A DNA stretch of 64,000 nt from Ralstonia sp. UBA689 (GCF_002298975.1 NZ_DBMV01000045.1:238999-302998), one strand, 5' to 3'; positions 51,890 to 61,372 are shown, counted from the first letter of the stretch. Program-made: numbers and translations. The notes: generated by a model from the letters alone, not told the origin.

Positions 51890-53161
51890 ATGCTTTGGAA
51901 AAGCCATCCTCGCGCCGTCATGGCGTGCCTACTCGCACTCCACGTGCTTGCGCATATTGACCGCAACATGCTGCTGGGGTTCTCGCCCCAGATCACTCGC
52001 GACCTATCGCTGAGCAACGCCCAATATGGACTACTGGCCGGTGCAGTCTGGGTGCTGAGTTATGGCGTCATGGCTTTGGTCATGGGCTCTCTTGCAGACC
52101 GCTACAGCCGCACGCGGGTGATGGCCGCTGGCATCCTGATCTGGAGCGTCTGCACTGCGGCGTCTGGCTCGGCGCGCAGTTTCGAAGCCATGGTCGCAGC
52201 CCGCTTTCTCGTAGCCAGTGGGGAAGCCGCGCTAGTGCCGGCAGCCGTGTCGCTGATCGCCGAATTGTTTTCCGCGCGCCGCAGAGGTTCCGCCATGGGG
52301 GTGTTCTTCACGGGCATTCCCCTGGGCATTGGGTTCAGCTTCGTGCTCGCAGGCACGATCGGCGCGACGCACGGCTGGCGCGATACCTTCTTCAGCTTGG
52401 GGGTGGTGGGCGCCGTAGTGGCTCTGCTCATCTCGATGCTCAAAGATGAACGAGGCGGACGCACGATGGACGAGGCCGAGGAACGTGGCGCACCGTTGCC
52501 GCAACAACTCAGAGCGGTCTGGTCCGTGATGCGAGGCAACCCCATGCTTACCCAGACGGTGGCGGGCTTCGTCCTGATTCACTTCATTTTCGCTGGGCTG
52601 TCGTTCGTACAGTTGTGGCTGGTCCGTGAACGTGGCGTCGACCCCGCTGGCATCGCCCGCCAGTTGGGTATGTTGCAGATCGTTTTCGGAACGCTGGGGG
52701 CACTGGGCGGCGGCGTCTTGAGCGACCGGCTGGCGCGCTACGTTCCCGGAGGTCGGGCAGGCTTCATGGCGTTGCTGGTGTTGCTCTGCGTTCCGCTACA
52801 AGTAGCGTTCCGCTTCTCGACGGCCGGCTCGCCCTTGTTCTACGTCGGCATGTGCGCCGGACTCTTCCTGCCAATGGCCCTGTATGGCCCATCCCTCTCG
52901 CTGATTCAGGAGCTCACGCCGGCGAACATGCGTTCAACCATCACCGGTGCCGCGATGCTGCTAGTGAATATCGTCGCCATCGCCATCGGCAATGCGCTCG
53001 TCGGTGCCGTCAGCGACTCCCTGACTGCGGCCGGATACGCACAGCCCCTCACTCTGGCGCTCTTGGGCAGCGACCTACTGTCCTTCCTGGCCCTGTTCGC
53101 TTTCCTTTTTGCAGCAAGAGGAATACATCGCACGGCGCCGGTCTGCGCCACCGTCTACTAA
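51890..53161 (+). CDS. Major facilitator superfamily transporter
   Basis: Inner-membrane carrier of 423 residues with twelve hydrophobic segments. The loop GSLADRYSRTRVMAAG between helices 2 and 3 is the MFS signature, and the first helices (HVLAHIDRNMLLGFSPQI) resemble the organic-acid/aromatic transporters. A likely role is uptake of the substrate of the surrounding catabolic genes; this is inferred from position. The start follows AGGGGA. A 216-base gap before it holds one GGCCCC/GGGGCC hairpin but no gene. Confidence 0.85.
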   Translation: MLWKSHPRAVMACLLALHVLAHIDRNMLLGFSPQITRDLSLSNAQYGLLAGAVWVLSYGVMALVMGSLADRYSRTRVMAAGILIWSVCTAASGSARSFEAMVAARFLVASGEAALVPAAVSLIAELFSARRRGSAMGVFFTGIPLGIGFSFVLAGTIGATHGWRDTFFSLGVVGAVVALLISMLKDERGGRTMDEAEERGAPLPQQLRAVWSVMRGNPMLTQTVAGFVLIHFIFAGLSFVQLWLVRERGVDPAGIARQLGMLQIVFGTLGALGGGVLSDRLARYVPGGRAGFMALLVLLCVPLQVAFRFSTAGSPLFYVGMCAGLFLPMALYGPSLSLIQELTPANMRSTITGAAMLLVNIVAIAIGNALVGAVSDSLTAAGYAQPLTLALLGSDLLSFLALFAFLFAARGIHRTAPVCATVY

Positions 53162-53323
53162 ACGGTCTAGAAGGACTGGCCCCACGTCGCGAGGACCGCA
53201 TGCTGTGCCAACCGCGCAGCGGCGGAGACTCGCCCTAGTCCTCTCGGGTGAAGCGCTAAGGCCGGACCGACACGTCGCCCATCCGATCCAGCGCCCCGAC
53301 GCTAGATATCTTTCTCTGGAGAA

Positions 53324-54973
53324 ATGCCCATGCTGGGACAAATGATGCAGCATCGCCTGCTGGTGTCTTCGTTACTGCGCCATGCCGAGCGTCACCACGG
53401 TGGTCAACTTGTCGTTTCGCGCCGCGCTGAGGGCGACATCCACCGTTACACCTATCGCCAACTGGCTGCACGCTCACGACAGCTCGCCAATGCCCTTGCC
53501 GCCTTGGGCGTGAACTCCAGCGATCGCGTCGGCACGCTCGCCTGGAACGGGTACCGCCACTTGGAGCTGTACTACGCGGTCAGCGGCTCTGGCGCCGTGC
53601 TTCACACACTGAACCCGCGTCTGCACGCCGACCAGCTTGTCTGGATTGCACAGCATGCCCAAGACCAGGTGCTGTGTTTCGACCTCACTTTCCTGCCCCT
53701 GGTCGAATCCGTTGCCGACCGTCTGTCGAGCGTGAAGCACTTCGTGCTCATGACCGACCGCGCCCACATGCCACGCGAGTCCAGGATTCCCAATCTCCTC
53801 TGCTACGAAGAACTGGTCGCCGCACACGACGATCACTTCGATTGGCCCGATTTCGACGAGAACACCGCCTCAAGCCTGTGCTACACGAGCGGCACCACCG
53901 GCAACCCCAAGGGCGTGCTTTACAGCCACCGTTCGACAGTGCTCCATAGCTACGCCTCAGCCCTGCCCGATGCGCTTAATCTCTCCGCGCGCGACACGGT
54001 CTTACCCGTCGTGCCGATGTTTCATGTCAACGCCTGGGGACTGCCTTACTCGGCTTGCATGGTGGGGGCCAAACTCGTGCTGCCGGGGCCAGGTCTGGAC
54101 GGCCAGAGCCTCTATGAACTGTTCGAATCCGAAGGCGTGACGCTATCCGCTGGCGTACCAACAGTCTGGCAAGGGCTGCTAGGCCATGTACAGAGCCAGG
54201 GCCTGCGTTTCAGTACGATGAGGCGCACCATCATTGGCGGCGCAGCCTGCCCGCCCGCCATGCTTGCAACCTTCGAAGTCACCCACGGTGTGCAAGTGAT
54301 TCACGCCTGGGGCATGACCGAACTCAGCCCGATCGGAACCGTTGGCGTTCTCAAGAGAGAACAGCTCGCCTGGCCGGAAGAGCAGCGTCGCGCCGTGCAA
54401 GCCAAGCAAGGGCGTGCCATCTTTGGGGTCGACATGAAGATCGTCGATGCCCAGGGCCAGGAGCTGCCGTGGGACGGCAAGACTTCGGGCGATCTGCTGG
54501 TGCGGGGGCCGTGGGTCGTTTCGGCGTACTTCAACGCAGGTGGCGACAGTCCGCTGGTCGCGGATGCCGCCGGCGACGGCTGGTTCCCTACCGGCGACGT
54601 AGCGACCATCGACGCCGAGGGTTTCATGACCATTACCGACCGCTCCAAAGATGTGATCAAGTCCGGTGGTGAATGGATCGGCTCGATCGACCTGGAGAAC
54701 ATTGCCATGGCTCACCCCGCCGTCGCCATGGCGGCCTGCGTCGCCGCCCACCATCCGAAGTGGGACGAGCGACCGCTGCTCATCGTCGTCAAAAAGCCCG
54801 GCACCCAACTCACCTCCAGTGAGCTGCTGGGCTTCTACGAGGGCAAGATCGCCAAATGGTGGACCCCCGACGACGTCGTCTTCGTCGACAGCATCCCGCT
54901 GGGTGCCACGGGAAAAATGCTCAAGCATCAGTTGCGCGACCAGTTCCGGCACCACCTCCTGCCGGCGGGATGA
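53324..54973 (+). CDS. Acyl-CoA synthetase (AMP-forming, fatty-acyl type)
   Basis: Enzyme of 549 residues that activates a carboxylic acid with ATP and CoA. Motifs in order: YTSGTTGNPKGVLYSH (P-loop), GMTELSPIGT, TGDVATIDAEG and the C-terminal KDVIKSGGEWIGSIDLE; the terminal lysine in GATGKMLKH is present. It matches the medium/long-chain fatty acyl-CoA synthases. Ribosome site GGAGAA precedes the ATG. It closes the cluster and probably activates the product of the preceding enzymes. Confidence 0.9.
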   Translation: MPMLGQMMQHRLLVSSLLRHAERHHGGQLVVSRRAEGDIHRYTYRQLAARSRQLANALAALGVNSSDRVGTLAWNGYRHLELYYAVSGSGAVLHTLNPRLHADQLVWIAQHAQDQVLCFDLTFLPLVESVADRLSSVKHFVLMTDRAHMPRESRIPNLLCYEELVAAHDDHFDWPDFDENTASSLCYTSGTTGNPKGVLYSHRSTVLHSYASALPDALNLSARDTVLPVVPMFHVNAWGLPYSACMVGAKLVLPGPGLDGQSLYELFESEGVTLSAGVPTVWQGLLGHVQSQGLRFSTMRRTIIGGAACPPAMLATFEVTHGVQVIHAWGMTELSPIGTVGVLKREQLAWPEEQRRAVQAKQGRAIFGVDMKIVDAQGQELPWDGKTSGDLLVRGPWVVSAYFNAGGDSPLVADAAGDGWFPTGDVATIDAEGFMTITDRSKDVIKSGGEWIGSIDLENIAMAHPAVAMAACVAAHHPKWDERPLLIVVKKPGTQLTSSELLGFYEGKIAKWWTPDDVVFVDSIPLGATGKMLKHQLRDQFRHHLLPAG

Positions 54974-54988
54974 CATCGGCCTGAAGAG

Positions 54989-55020
54989 GGCGAATGCGCT
55001 GCACTGGCCGCGCATTCGCC
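54989..55020 (+). terminator. Hairpin after acyl-CoA synthetase
   Basis: GGCGAATGCG and CGCATTCGCC form a perfect ten-pair stem around a 12-base loop, 16 bases after the stop codon. No T-run follows, so it may be a Rho-assisted or RNA-stabilising end of the catabolic transcript. Confidence 0.5.
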
Positions 55021-55135
55021 ACTGTCATGGAACCGCCGAATGGTTATCAGAACGGTCGGCATCATCGGTGCCAGCCCGCGCCACAGTGGGGCTCGAGATG
55101 TTTCCTTCCTTTTCGCACCTTGAGTGCCATTTCAA

Positions 55136-55846
55136 ATGAAAGTTCTTGTCGTTCACGCTCATCCGGAGCCCCAGTCGTTCAGTTCGGCGCTGGGAACAGC
55201 TGCTGTGGAGACACTCCGCGCAGCAGGCCATGAAGTCTTCGTCTCGGATCTCTATGCGATGGGCTTCAACCCGGTTGCGTCGGCCGCTGACTTTGGCAAG
55301 AGAATCAAGCCGGATTACTGCGTCTATGCGCTTGAGCAGCGTAATGGTGTCGAGACGGAAACGATCAGCGCTGACATCCGGAACGAGTTGGACAAGCTCC
55401 TGCAATGCGACCTGCTCATACTGAATTTCCCGCTGTTCTGGTTCTCAACGCCCGCCATTCTGAAAGGCTGGATTGATCGCGTGCTTGTGTCCGGCACCGT
55501 CTACGGTGGAAAGCGCTTCTACGACCGTGGCGGGCTGCGTGGCAAACGTGCCCTGGTAAGCGTGACGCTGGGCGGGCAGGAGCACATGTTTGCAAGCGAT
55601 GGCGTACACGGCCCGCTGGAGGGAATGCTGAAGCACCTGCTGCAAGGTACGCTGGCATATACGGGGCTCGACGTGCTCCCGCCCTTCATTGCCTGGCACG
55701 TGCCTTATGTCACAGACGACGACCGGGCAGCAATGTTGACGGCCTGGCGGGAACGCCTTCTGGCGCTCGACGGGCAGACCCCACTTTCGTTTCCCAGCCT
55801 CAACGATTTCGATGAAAAGCTTTATCCGCTCGGAAACCGGGCATAG
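55136..55846 (+). CDS. NAD(P)H:quinone oxidoreductase-like flavoprotein
   Basis: Cytoplasmic flavodoxin-fold reductase of 236 residues. The N-terminal KVLVVHAHPEPQSFS and the later PLFWFSTPAILKGWIDRV and GGQEHMFASDGVHG are typical of the NQO1/MdaB/KefF group, which reduce quinones with two electrons. The ATG at 55136 gives the normal start; a GTG at 55124 is possible. It stands alone between the catabolic cluster and a divergent methyltransferase. Confidence 0.87.
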   Translation: MKVLVVHAHPEPQSFSSALGTAAVETLRAAGHEVFVSDLYAMGFNPVASAADFGKRIKPDYCVYALEQRNGVETETISADIRNELDKLLQCDLLILNFPLFWFSTPAILKGWIDRVLVSGTVYGGKRFYDRGGLRGKRALVSVTLGGQEHMFASDGVHGPLEGMLKHLLQGTLAYTGLDVLPPFIAWHVPYVTDDDRAAMLTAWRERLLALDGQTPLSFPSLNDFDEKLYPLGNRA

Positions 55847-55931
55847 GGCAAGACACCCGATAAACCCAGTCAGCTATTCCACCAGCGCTGTTTGTGCCCA
55901 CGCCGCACGACCGAAAGCAGATGCAAGCGAC

Positions 55932-57044
55932 TCAACTGTTCGCGCGGCTGGCGACGATGATGCTGGCGAAGCTACGCAGGCCGACAACTTCATCGAGGTG
56001 CAGGCCGCCGCGCGCGAGCAGGGCATGCCACTCCGGGAGGGTGCGCTCGCGCCCGCGCGTACCCATGAACATCTGCATGTCGATTCCCGTTATTGCCGTG
56101 TCAGCGCCGGTATCTGGCGCGACCATTTCCATCAGCGCGATACGTGCGCCGCTGTTGCCGCAGGCGGCAGCGACGTTGCGCAGGGCAGTGGCGGCGGTGT
56201 CGTCGTCAAATCCATGAAGCACGGCGGAGAGCAGATAGAGGTCGCGGCTGTCGCGCGCGGGCGGAACGCCCCGGAGCACGTCGCCAGGCTCGAAGCTAAG
56301 CCGTTCAGCACCGCCGTGCTTCTGCCAATGGCGCTTTGCCTCTTCGATGACCTGCGGGCGGTCGACCACGAGCGCGGCTAGATGCGGATGACGCTTGAGG
56401 ATGGCGAGCGACTTGCTGCCGCGCGAGCCGCCGACATCGATGATGCGGTCGACGCGGCTCCAGTCGAAGTCGGTGGTGAAGCTGTCGCCGGCCAGGGCTT
56501 CGACGCTATCCATCGCTTCGGAGAACAGCTTGTCGAAATCAGGATGGTGGTCGAGGTAGTCGAACAAATCCTCGCCGTGTGAGAGGCGGAACGGGGGCAC
56601 GTCTTCGCGCACGCCGCGCTCAAGTTGCTCGAACCAGGGGCGGCTCATCGGTTCCGAGTTGTGCATCAATACCATCGCGCGCACGCCCTGCGGGTGGTCT
56701 GTGCGCAGGTGCGCTGAAACCTTGTTGTTGCGGAAGGCGTTGCGCGTGGGCTCCTCAAAGACACCGATGGCAACCAGCATCCGCAATAGCCGCGCGAGCG
56801 CTTCCGGTTGCGCACCCACGCGCGCTGCGATCGCGTCCGCGCCGAGTTTCTCGTCGCCCAACTGTGTGGCGATGTCGAGCCGCGCCGCCACATAAAGCGC
56901 ACGTGATTGCCAGAACGCTGAACCGATCTGCACCAGCCGAAACGGCGGCGGCATCATGCGGCTGGGGAGCGCCTGCAGCCAGGCGCCGAAGCGCATCGCG
57001 GCGGCGAAGCGCCGCACGCCACCAGCATTGCGTTGTAGGGACAC
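55932..57044 (-). CDS. O-methyltransferase (acetylserotonin/hydroxyindole type)
   Basis: A 370-residue S-adenosylmethionine-dependent methyltransferase of the plant-type O-methyltransferase family: an N-terminal dimerisation winged helix (LDIATQLGDEKLGADAIAARVG) and a catalytic Rossmann domain (IIDVGGSRGSKSLAIL, then LHGFDDDTAATALRN). Substrate unknown. It lies four bases after a TetR gene on the same strand, so it is in an autoregulated pair. Confidence 0.85.
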   Translation of the reverse strand: MSLQRNAGGVRRFAAAMRFGAWLQALPSRMMPPPFRLVQIGSAFWQSRALYVAARLDIATQLGDEKLGADAIAARVGAQPEALARLLRMLVAIGVFEEPTRNAFRNNKVSAHLRTDHPQGVRAMVLMHNSEPMSRPWFEQLERGVREDVPPFRLSHGEDLFDYLDHHPDFDKLFSEAMDSVEALAGDSFTTDFDWSRVDRIIDVGGSRGSKSLAILKRHPHLAALVVDRPQVIEEAKRHWQKHGGAERLSFEPGDVLRGVPPARDSRDLYLLSAVLHGFDDDTAATALRNVAAACGNSGARIALMEMVAPDTGADTAITGIDMQMFMGTRGRERTLPEWHALLARGGLHLDEVVGLRSFASIIVASRANS

Positions 57045-57048
57045 GAAC

Positions 57049-57669
57049 CTATCCTCTATCTGCAGTAATTGCGGCTGGGCCCACCGAGAACAGTCCGCTG
57101 TTGAAAGCGGCGAGCTTTTCCAGAAAGGCGGCGTCCATCGGCCGCCCCATCTGCTCCTCGAAAATGCCTTTCAGCAGCATGGGTGTCATGGCGAGGCTAA
57201 CGAAGGCCATGCGCACGACGTCCGGATCGACGGCCGCGGCGACCAGCCCCTGGGCCTTCAACTCAGAGACTTTGCGCGCGCCGCGAGTGCGTCCGCGTTC
57301 GAGCAATTGCTGGATGAAGCGGCGGCCCGGCCCTTGGTTGAGCGCCAGCACTTTGAGGATCAGCTTGGGGAATTCCGGCCGCGCCGACATGGTGTCGTAG
57401 TAAAGCTTCAGGAAGCTGGCAAAGCCATCGGCCGACGCGAGCATCGGCCCGTCGAGTACGGCCAGCAACGGCGCGAGCGTCTCGCGGATCATCTCCTCGT
57501 AAAGCCCTTCCTTGTTGCCGAAGTAGTAGCGGATCATCGAGACGTTCGCGCCAGCCTGATCGGCTATCAGGCGCGTCGTGACACGGTGGTAATCGTCGGC
57601 GAGGAAGCAGTCGAGGGCCGCCTTGAGCAGCCGTTCCCGCACCGAGTTGGAGGGGGCCATATCGTCCAT
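57049..57669 (-). CDS. TetR family repressor
   Basis: A 206-residue regulator with the TetR helix-turn-helix (SVRERLLKAALDCFLADDYHRVTTRLIA and NVSMIRYYFGNKEGLYEEMI) and a helical ligand-binding domain. It precedes the O-methyltransferase gene by four bases and has a long palindrome upstream, so it probably represses both genes until a ligand, possibly the methyltransferase substrate, binds. Confidence 0.9.
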   Translation of the reverse strand: MDDMAPSNSVRERLLKAALDCFLADDYHRVTTRLIADQAGANVSMIRYYFGNKEGLYEEMIRETLAPLLAVLDGPMLASADGFASFLKLYYDTMSARPEFPKLILKVLALNQGPGRRFIQQLLERGRTRGARKVSELKAQGLVAAAVDPDVVRMAFVSLAMTPMLLKGIFEEQMGRPMDAAFLEKLAAFNSGLFSVGPAAITADRG

Positions 57670-57713
57670 GCGGAGTAGATTAGCACCGGCGCATGAATGC
57701 GCCGCCGGCTTCC

Positions 57714-57741
57714 GTCAATCAAGATCCGGCACTTGATTGAC
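57714..57741. promoter_or_regulatory. 28-bp palindrome, candidate TetR operator
   Basis: GTCAATCAAG and CTTGATTGAC form a perfect ten-pair dyad with an eight-base spacer, centred 58 bases before the TetR start. The size and position are those of a TetR operator over the promoter. A second palindrome, GGCGCAT-GA-ATGCGCC (57688-57703), lies closer to the gene. Confidence 0.65.
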
Positions 57742-57827
57742 GAACACTGAGCCACCGGATGGTTGTCAAAATGTTTTGACACCCCCCTCTTGGAATGCGT
57801 TGCCAGCGACCGCTCCTGGTTGCGGAT

Positions 57828-58481
57828 TCAACCGGTCGATGGCTTGCCAGCAAAAACCGCCAATTGAGCGTCGAAAGCCCGCTTGTAAGCGGGCCGCGCT
57901 TCACCACGGGCCACATAGGCAGCGAGGTTCGGAAACGCATCCAGAATGCCCGATGCTCTTAGTCTGAGCAGCACCGACACCATCAACAGGTCGCCCGCGC
58001 TGAACGCGCCATCAAGCCAGTCCGCATCGCCCAGCCGGGCAGAAAGTTGGCGTAGCCGATGGCGGATGCGATCCATGACCAGTGGCAAGCGCTCCTGAGT
58101 CCAGGGCTTATCGCTCTCCAGAAACTTGGCGGTGACGAGTTCCAGGATCGGCGGCTCCACGGTGTTGAGCGCCGCAAACATCCATGTAATCGCCCGCGCC
58201 CGGGCATTGCCATCGTCCGGCAATAGACCCGCATGGCGCTCGGCAATATGGAAGACGATCGAGCCTGTCTCGAATAGAACGAGATCGCCCTCTTCATAGG
58301 TGGGAATCTGGCCGAACGGATGCAGGCGCAGATGCGCGGGCTCCTTCATCGCATGGAACGAAACAAGGCGAACGTCGTAGGGTTGGCCCGCTTCTTCAAG
58401 CGCCCAGCGAACGCGCGTATCGCGCGCCAGTCCCTTGCCGCCATCGGGCGACCGTTCGAATGCAGTAATGATTGGGGTCAT
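57828..58481 (-). CDS. Glutathione S-transferase
   Basis: A 217-residue cytosolic GST. The N-terminal thioredoxin fold has QIPTYEEGDLVLFETGSIVFHIAE, in which the ETGSI segment binds glutathione, and a helical C-terminal domain follows. The usual catalytic Ser/Tyr near the N-terminus is not obvious. It lacks neighbours of related function. Confidence 0.85.
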   Translation of the reverse strand: MTPIITAFERSPDGGKGLARDTRVRWALEEAGQPYDVRLVSFHAMKEPAHLRLHPFGQIPTYEEGDLVLFETGSIVFHIAERHAGLLPDDGNARARAITWMFAALNTVEPPILELVTAKFLESDKPWTQERLPLVMDRIRHRLRQLSARLGDADWLDGAFSAGDLLMVSVLLRLRASGILDAFPNLAAYVARGEARPAYKRAFDAQLAVFAGKPSTG

Positions 58482-58915
58482 TGGAGCGCTCCGGGTGATT
58501 GCGTGGCTTCATTGATAGAAGCTAAGGCACTGACGACTAATGTCAACATGGGCCACTCTCCACGAGTGCCGCAACGAGGCGCTTCGCAGACGTGACATCG
58601 GCGGTCTCTAGGAGGCGCGCCGACTGATAGTAGAAGACCCAGCCGACATCGAACGCTTCGATTCGGAAGTCACGTTGATGACGGGCGAATTGCGGCGAAT
58701 GTTGACCGATCTGATCGATCTCCTGGGCGGCGATCAGCACGATTCGATGCGTCAGGTAGCGGTAGCTTGAACGACAACTGATCGAGGCCGTCAGTGAGGG
58801 AGCGGCGCATAATCCGGAGCAGAGCCTACTCGTCATGGGCCGGATCGCCGCGTGGTGCGGGTAGCATCATCAGCCCCTTGGCTGCCGCCGCTTCAATCGA
58901 ATTGAGAAGGAATAG
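58482..58915. other. Intergenic region with possible Imm35/YrhB-like remnant
   Basis: These 434 bases have no well-supported gene. On the minus strand a frame 58543-58836 contains RYLTHRIVLIAAQEID and FDVGWVFYYQSARLLE, which recall the Imm35/YrhB immunity-protein family, but the rest of the frame does not match and no start fits. It could be a decayed immunity gene. Confidence 0.3.
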
Positions 58916-59515
58916 ATGAACAGCAAAGCCGTCACCGCTGCCGTCGTTGTGTTGGTTGCCGCCGGGGTGCTCGCGAGCTACGCGAGTCCGTACTGGACCC
59001 TGCACCAGATGCGGGCAGCCATCGACGCGAAAGACGTGGGTGCGTTCTCCTCCTACGTCAACTTTCCAGCAGTGCAAGACAGCATCAAGTCGCAGCTCAC
59101 GGCGTCGATGCGTAAGAAGCTCGGGGGCGCGGGGGAAGCCGACGACAACCTGTTCGCCAACCTTGGCATGGCCATCGGCGCGGGCGTCATCAATCGGATG
59201 GTGGACGCACTGGTATCGCCTGAAAGTGTGATGGGGATGATGGCGCGTGGCAAAACCTCGGCCTCCGGTGCACTGCTCGGGCAGTTGCCTCCCCAATCAA
59301 GCGATGCCGATTCAGGCACGCCGCAATCCGCCGCTTCGCGCGACAACGATGCAGGTGGCAGCCAGAGGCCGGACTACTCAATGCGGTACGAGAATTGGTC
59401 CACCGTCACTGCAACTGCCAAACAGGGCGACAAGGAGCAAGGCAAGTTCATTTTCCGACGTGATGGCCTGCTGTCATGGAAGCTGGTCGGGCTAGACATG
59501 CACATGGACAACTAG
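58916..59515 (+). CDS. DUF2939 family protein
   Basis: A 199-residue protein with an N-terminal hydrophobic segment (VTAAVVVLVAAGVLASYA) and the motif SPYWTLHQMRAAIDAKDVGAFSSYVNFPAVQDSI, the signature of DUF2939. A Ser/Asp-rich linker (about 120-150) separates it from a small C-terminal beta-strand part. Role unknown; it is probably membrane-anchored with a periplasmic domain. GAGAAGGAA precedes the ATG. Confidence 0.8.
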   Translation: MNSKAVTAAVVVLVAAGVLASYASPYWTLHQMRAAIDAKDVGAFSSYVNFPAVQDSIKSQLTASMRKKLGGAGEADDNLFANLGMAIGAGVINRMVDALVSPESVMGMMARGKTSASGALLGQLPPQSSDADSGTPQSAASRDNDAGGSQRPDYSMRYENWSTVTATAKQGDKEQGKFIFRRDGLLSWKLVGLDMHMDN

Positions 59516-59603
59516 CCGCGGTTTGAAGGCGCTGGCTTCGGTAGTGGCGAAAGCGTTGGAACGACAGGAGCGGGCGCCGTGTCCATGAGCTCGGCCGGGT
59601 ACT

Positions 59604-60236
59604 TCAGGCGACCGGCTTTCGCCAGACGCTGGCGAGCCAAGGCTGTTGCTCGCGTGGCAAGCCGGCGGGCCGGTAATAGTGCTCGAGTTCGATGAATCCC
59701 GCATCCGCCATGTACCGTCGCCATGCTTCGAGATCGTGGAAAGCGCCGTAGCGGCCGTGGCTCCAGCCTTCCTGATTCGCTCCGCGCGGATTGGAGCTGA
59801 AGAGCACGCCGCCGGGCTTCAGCGTTGAGTGCAATTGCCGCAGCACGGGCGCCAAATCCTGACTCGGGACATGGAACAGGGAGGCGTTGGCGAAAACGCC
59901 GTCAAAGCGTTCGGCCGGCAAATCGAGGTGTAGAAAATCCTGCTGCCACACCTCGCAGCCGGTCTCATCGCGCGCCATCGCGACGAAGCGTTCGGCACCA
60001 TCGAGGCCGACCACGCGATGGCCCAGCGTAGTGAAGGCCTTGAGATCTCGTCCCGGCCCGCAACCAAAATCGAGGATCGCAAAAGGCGGCTCGACGGCGA
60101 TATGACGCAGTAGCGCGTTGATGTTCTGTGTGACGTCATGGTCGCTTGTACCTTTGCGGAAATCATCCGCGTGCGCGTTGTAGTGCTGCAGCGTAACGGC
60201 ACTGATTTGTTCGAGCTCGCCAAGGGTGAGTTTCAT
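59604..60236 (-). CDS. Class I SAM-dependent methyltransferase
   Basis: A 210-residue methyltransferase with motif I ILDFGCGPGRDLKAF, acidic loop VVGLDGAERFVAMAR and motif FANASLFHVPSQDL. Close to the UbiE/Tam-like small-molecule methyltransferases; the substrate is not predictable. It stands alone. Confidence 0.87.
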   Translation of the reverse strand: MKLTLGELEQISAVTLQHYNAHADDFRKGTSDHDVTQNINALLRHIAVEPPFAILDFGCGPGRDLKAFTTLGHRVVGLDGAERFVAMARDETGCEVWQQDFLHLDLPAERFDGVFANASLFHVPSQDLAPVLRQLHSTLKPGGVLFSSNPRGANQEGWSHGRYGAFHDLEAWRRYMADAGFIELEHYYRPAGLPREQQPWLASVWRKPVA

Positions 60237-60338
60237 GGGCCTGAGTAAAGGTGAAGTGGATCGAAGCCCGGGAAGAAAAGAAGCAGCTTCTGGCGTCTTT
60301 TAGGGAGCAGCAATCGTGGCTTCGGAGCCCGACAATGG

Positions 60339-61001
60339 TTAGGCCCCCGTCTGCCCCTGGCGCCGCAGGACGAAATGCGTAGCCTTCTCCGACGCTACGG
60401 ATTCAACGCACGCATATCCCAGCGCACGCAAGTCAAGCCCTTCGAACAGCGGTTCTCCCTGGCCGAGCAGGACCGGCGAGACAGCAATGTGCAGTTCATC
60501 AATGAGGCCTTCACGAAGATACTGCCGGATTGTGTTCAGCCCGCCGCCAATCCGCACATCCATTCCGGCAGCGGCCTCGCGTGCGCGGTCGAGCGCCTCG
60601 CCGATGCCTCCTGTGACGAAGTGGAACGTCGTGCCGCCTTCCATCTCGATGGACGGGCGAGCATGATGAGTCAGGACGAAAACCGGAACGTGATACGGCG
60701 GGTTGTCTCCCCACCACCCTTTCCAGTTTGTGTCCGGCCATTCCCCGCGAATGGGTCCGAACATGTTCCGCCCAAGAATCCAAGCCCCGACATTCTGAAA
60801 GCCACGGGCGGCGAAATCATCGTCAACCCCGGTCGTACCGCCGTCCTTGCCGAACAAGGCCCGCTGGAACGTGCGTGTTGGGACCAGCCACTGGTGCAGT
60901 TCCGTCCCGCCAACGCCGAGCGGATTGCTCATGTCTTGATTTGGACCTGCTCCGTATCCGTCGAGTGAGATAGTGAAGCCATTGACGCGAACGCGTGCCA
61001 T
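60339..61001 (-). CDS. Dihydrofolate reductase-like protein (RibD C-terminal family)
   Basis: A 220-residue protein with the RibD-C/DHFR-like fold: VNGFTISLDGYGAGP at the start, GFQNVGAWILGRNMFGP, and IGGGLNTIRQYLREGLIDELHIAVSPVLLGQG. Members bind NADPH and reduce small substrates, but many have no known role. The N-terminus is intact and the length is usual. No linked gene. Confidence 0.87.
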   Translation of the reverse strand: MARVRVNGFTISLDGYGAGPNQDMSNPLGVGGTELHQWLVPTRTFQRALFGKDGGTTGVDDDFAARGFQNVGAWILGRNMFGPIRGEWPDTNWKGWWGDNPPYHVPVFVLTHHARPSIEMEGGTTFHFVTGGIGEALDRAREAAAGMDVRIGGGLNTIRQYLREGLIDELHIAVSPVLLGQGEPLFEGLDLRALGYACVESVASEKATHFVLRRQGQTGA

Positions 61002-61372
61002 CGTTTGTCTCCGCTTAGACGCCTAATGTTCGACATGAGTGGCGGTCGGAAGCCGACGATGTCGGCTGTAGGACATCCGCTCGACGGAGGGATTAGGCAC
61101 CTGCTGTACTACTTGTTCGAATTTCCGAGTACTTAGCATTCCACCGCACCACTAGCTTAGCGCGCTGCGCGTGAGTGACCCAAGTGAGGTTTTCTCTTGC
61201 ATGTGGATCGCCGTTGAAGCGGCTTGACGTACCGCTTGATCCTTCCCGCGAAGCTATCGTCGGGTTGCGGGGCGGAGGTGGTGGGGTGAGTTGATCGTCT
61301 TCGGCAAGGAGCCGCCTTCCGGACTTGGGCTTACGCGAGAACAATCGGTCGAGCTATCTAGTCACGTTGCAG
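61002..61372. other. Edge of accessory region, no clear gene
   Basis: These 371 bases lie between the last conserved gene and the AT-richer segment. A minus-strand frame 61093-61344 (83 residues, TTG start) is Pro/Arg-rich without domain or ribosome site, so I do not call it. No integrase, tRNA or att-like repeat was recognised, but the left border of the accessory element is probably here. Confidence 0.4.

Noticed and set aside
61093..61344. 83-codon minus-strand frame downstream of the membrane protein gene
   Set aside because: TTG start without ribosome site, Pro-rich, no known domain; kept only as a remark in the intergenic entry.
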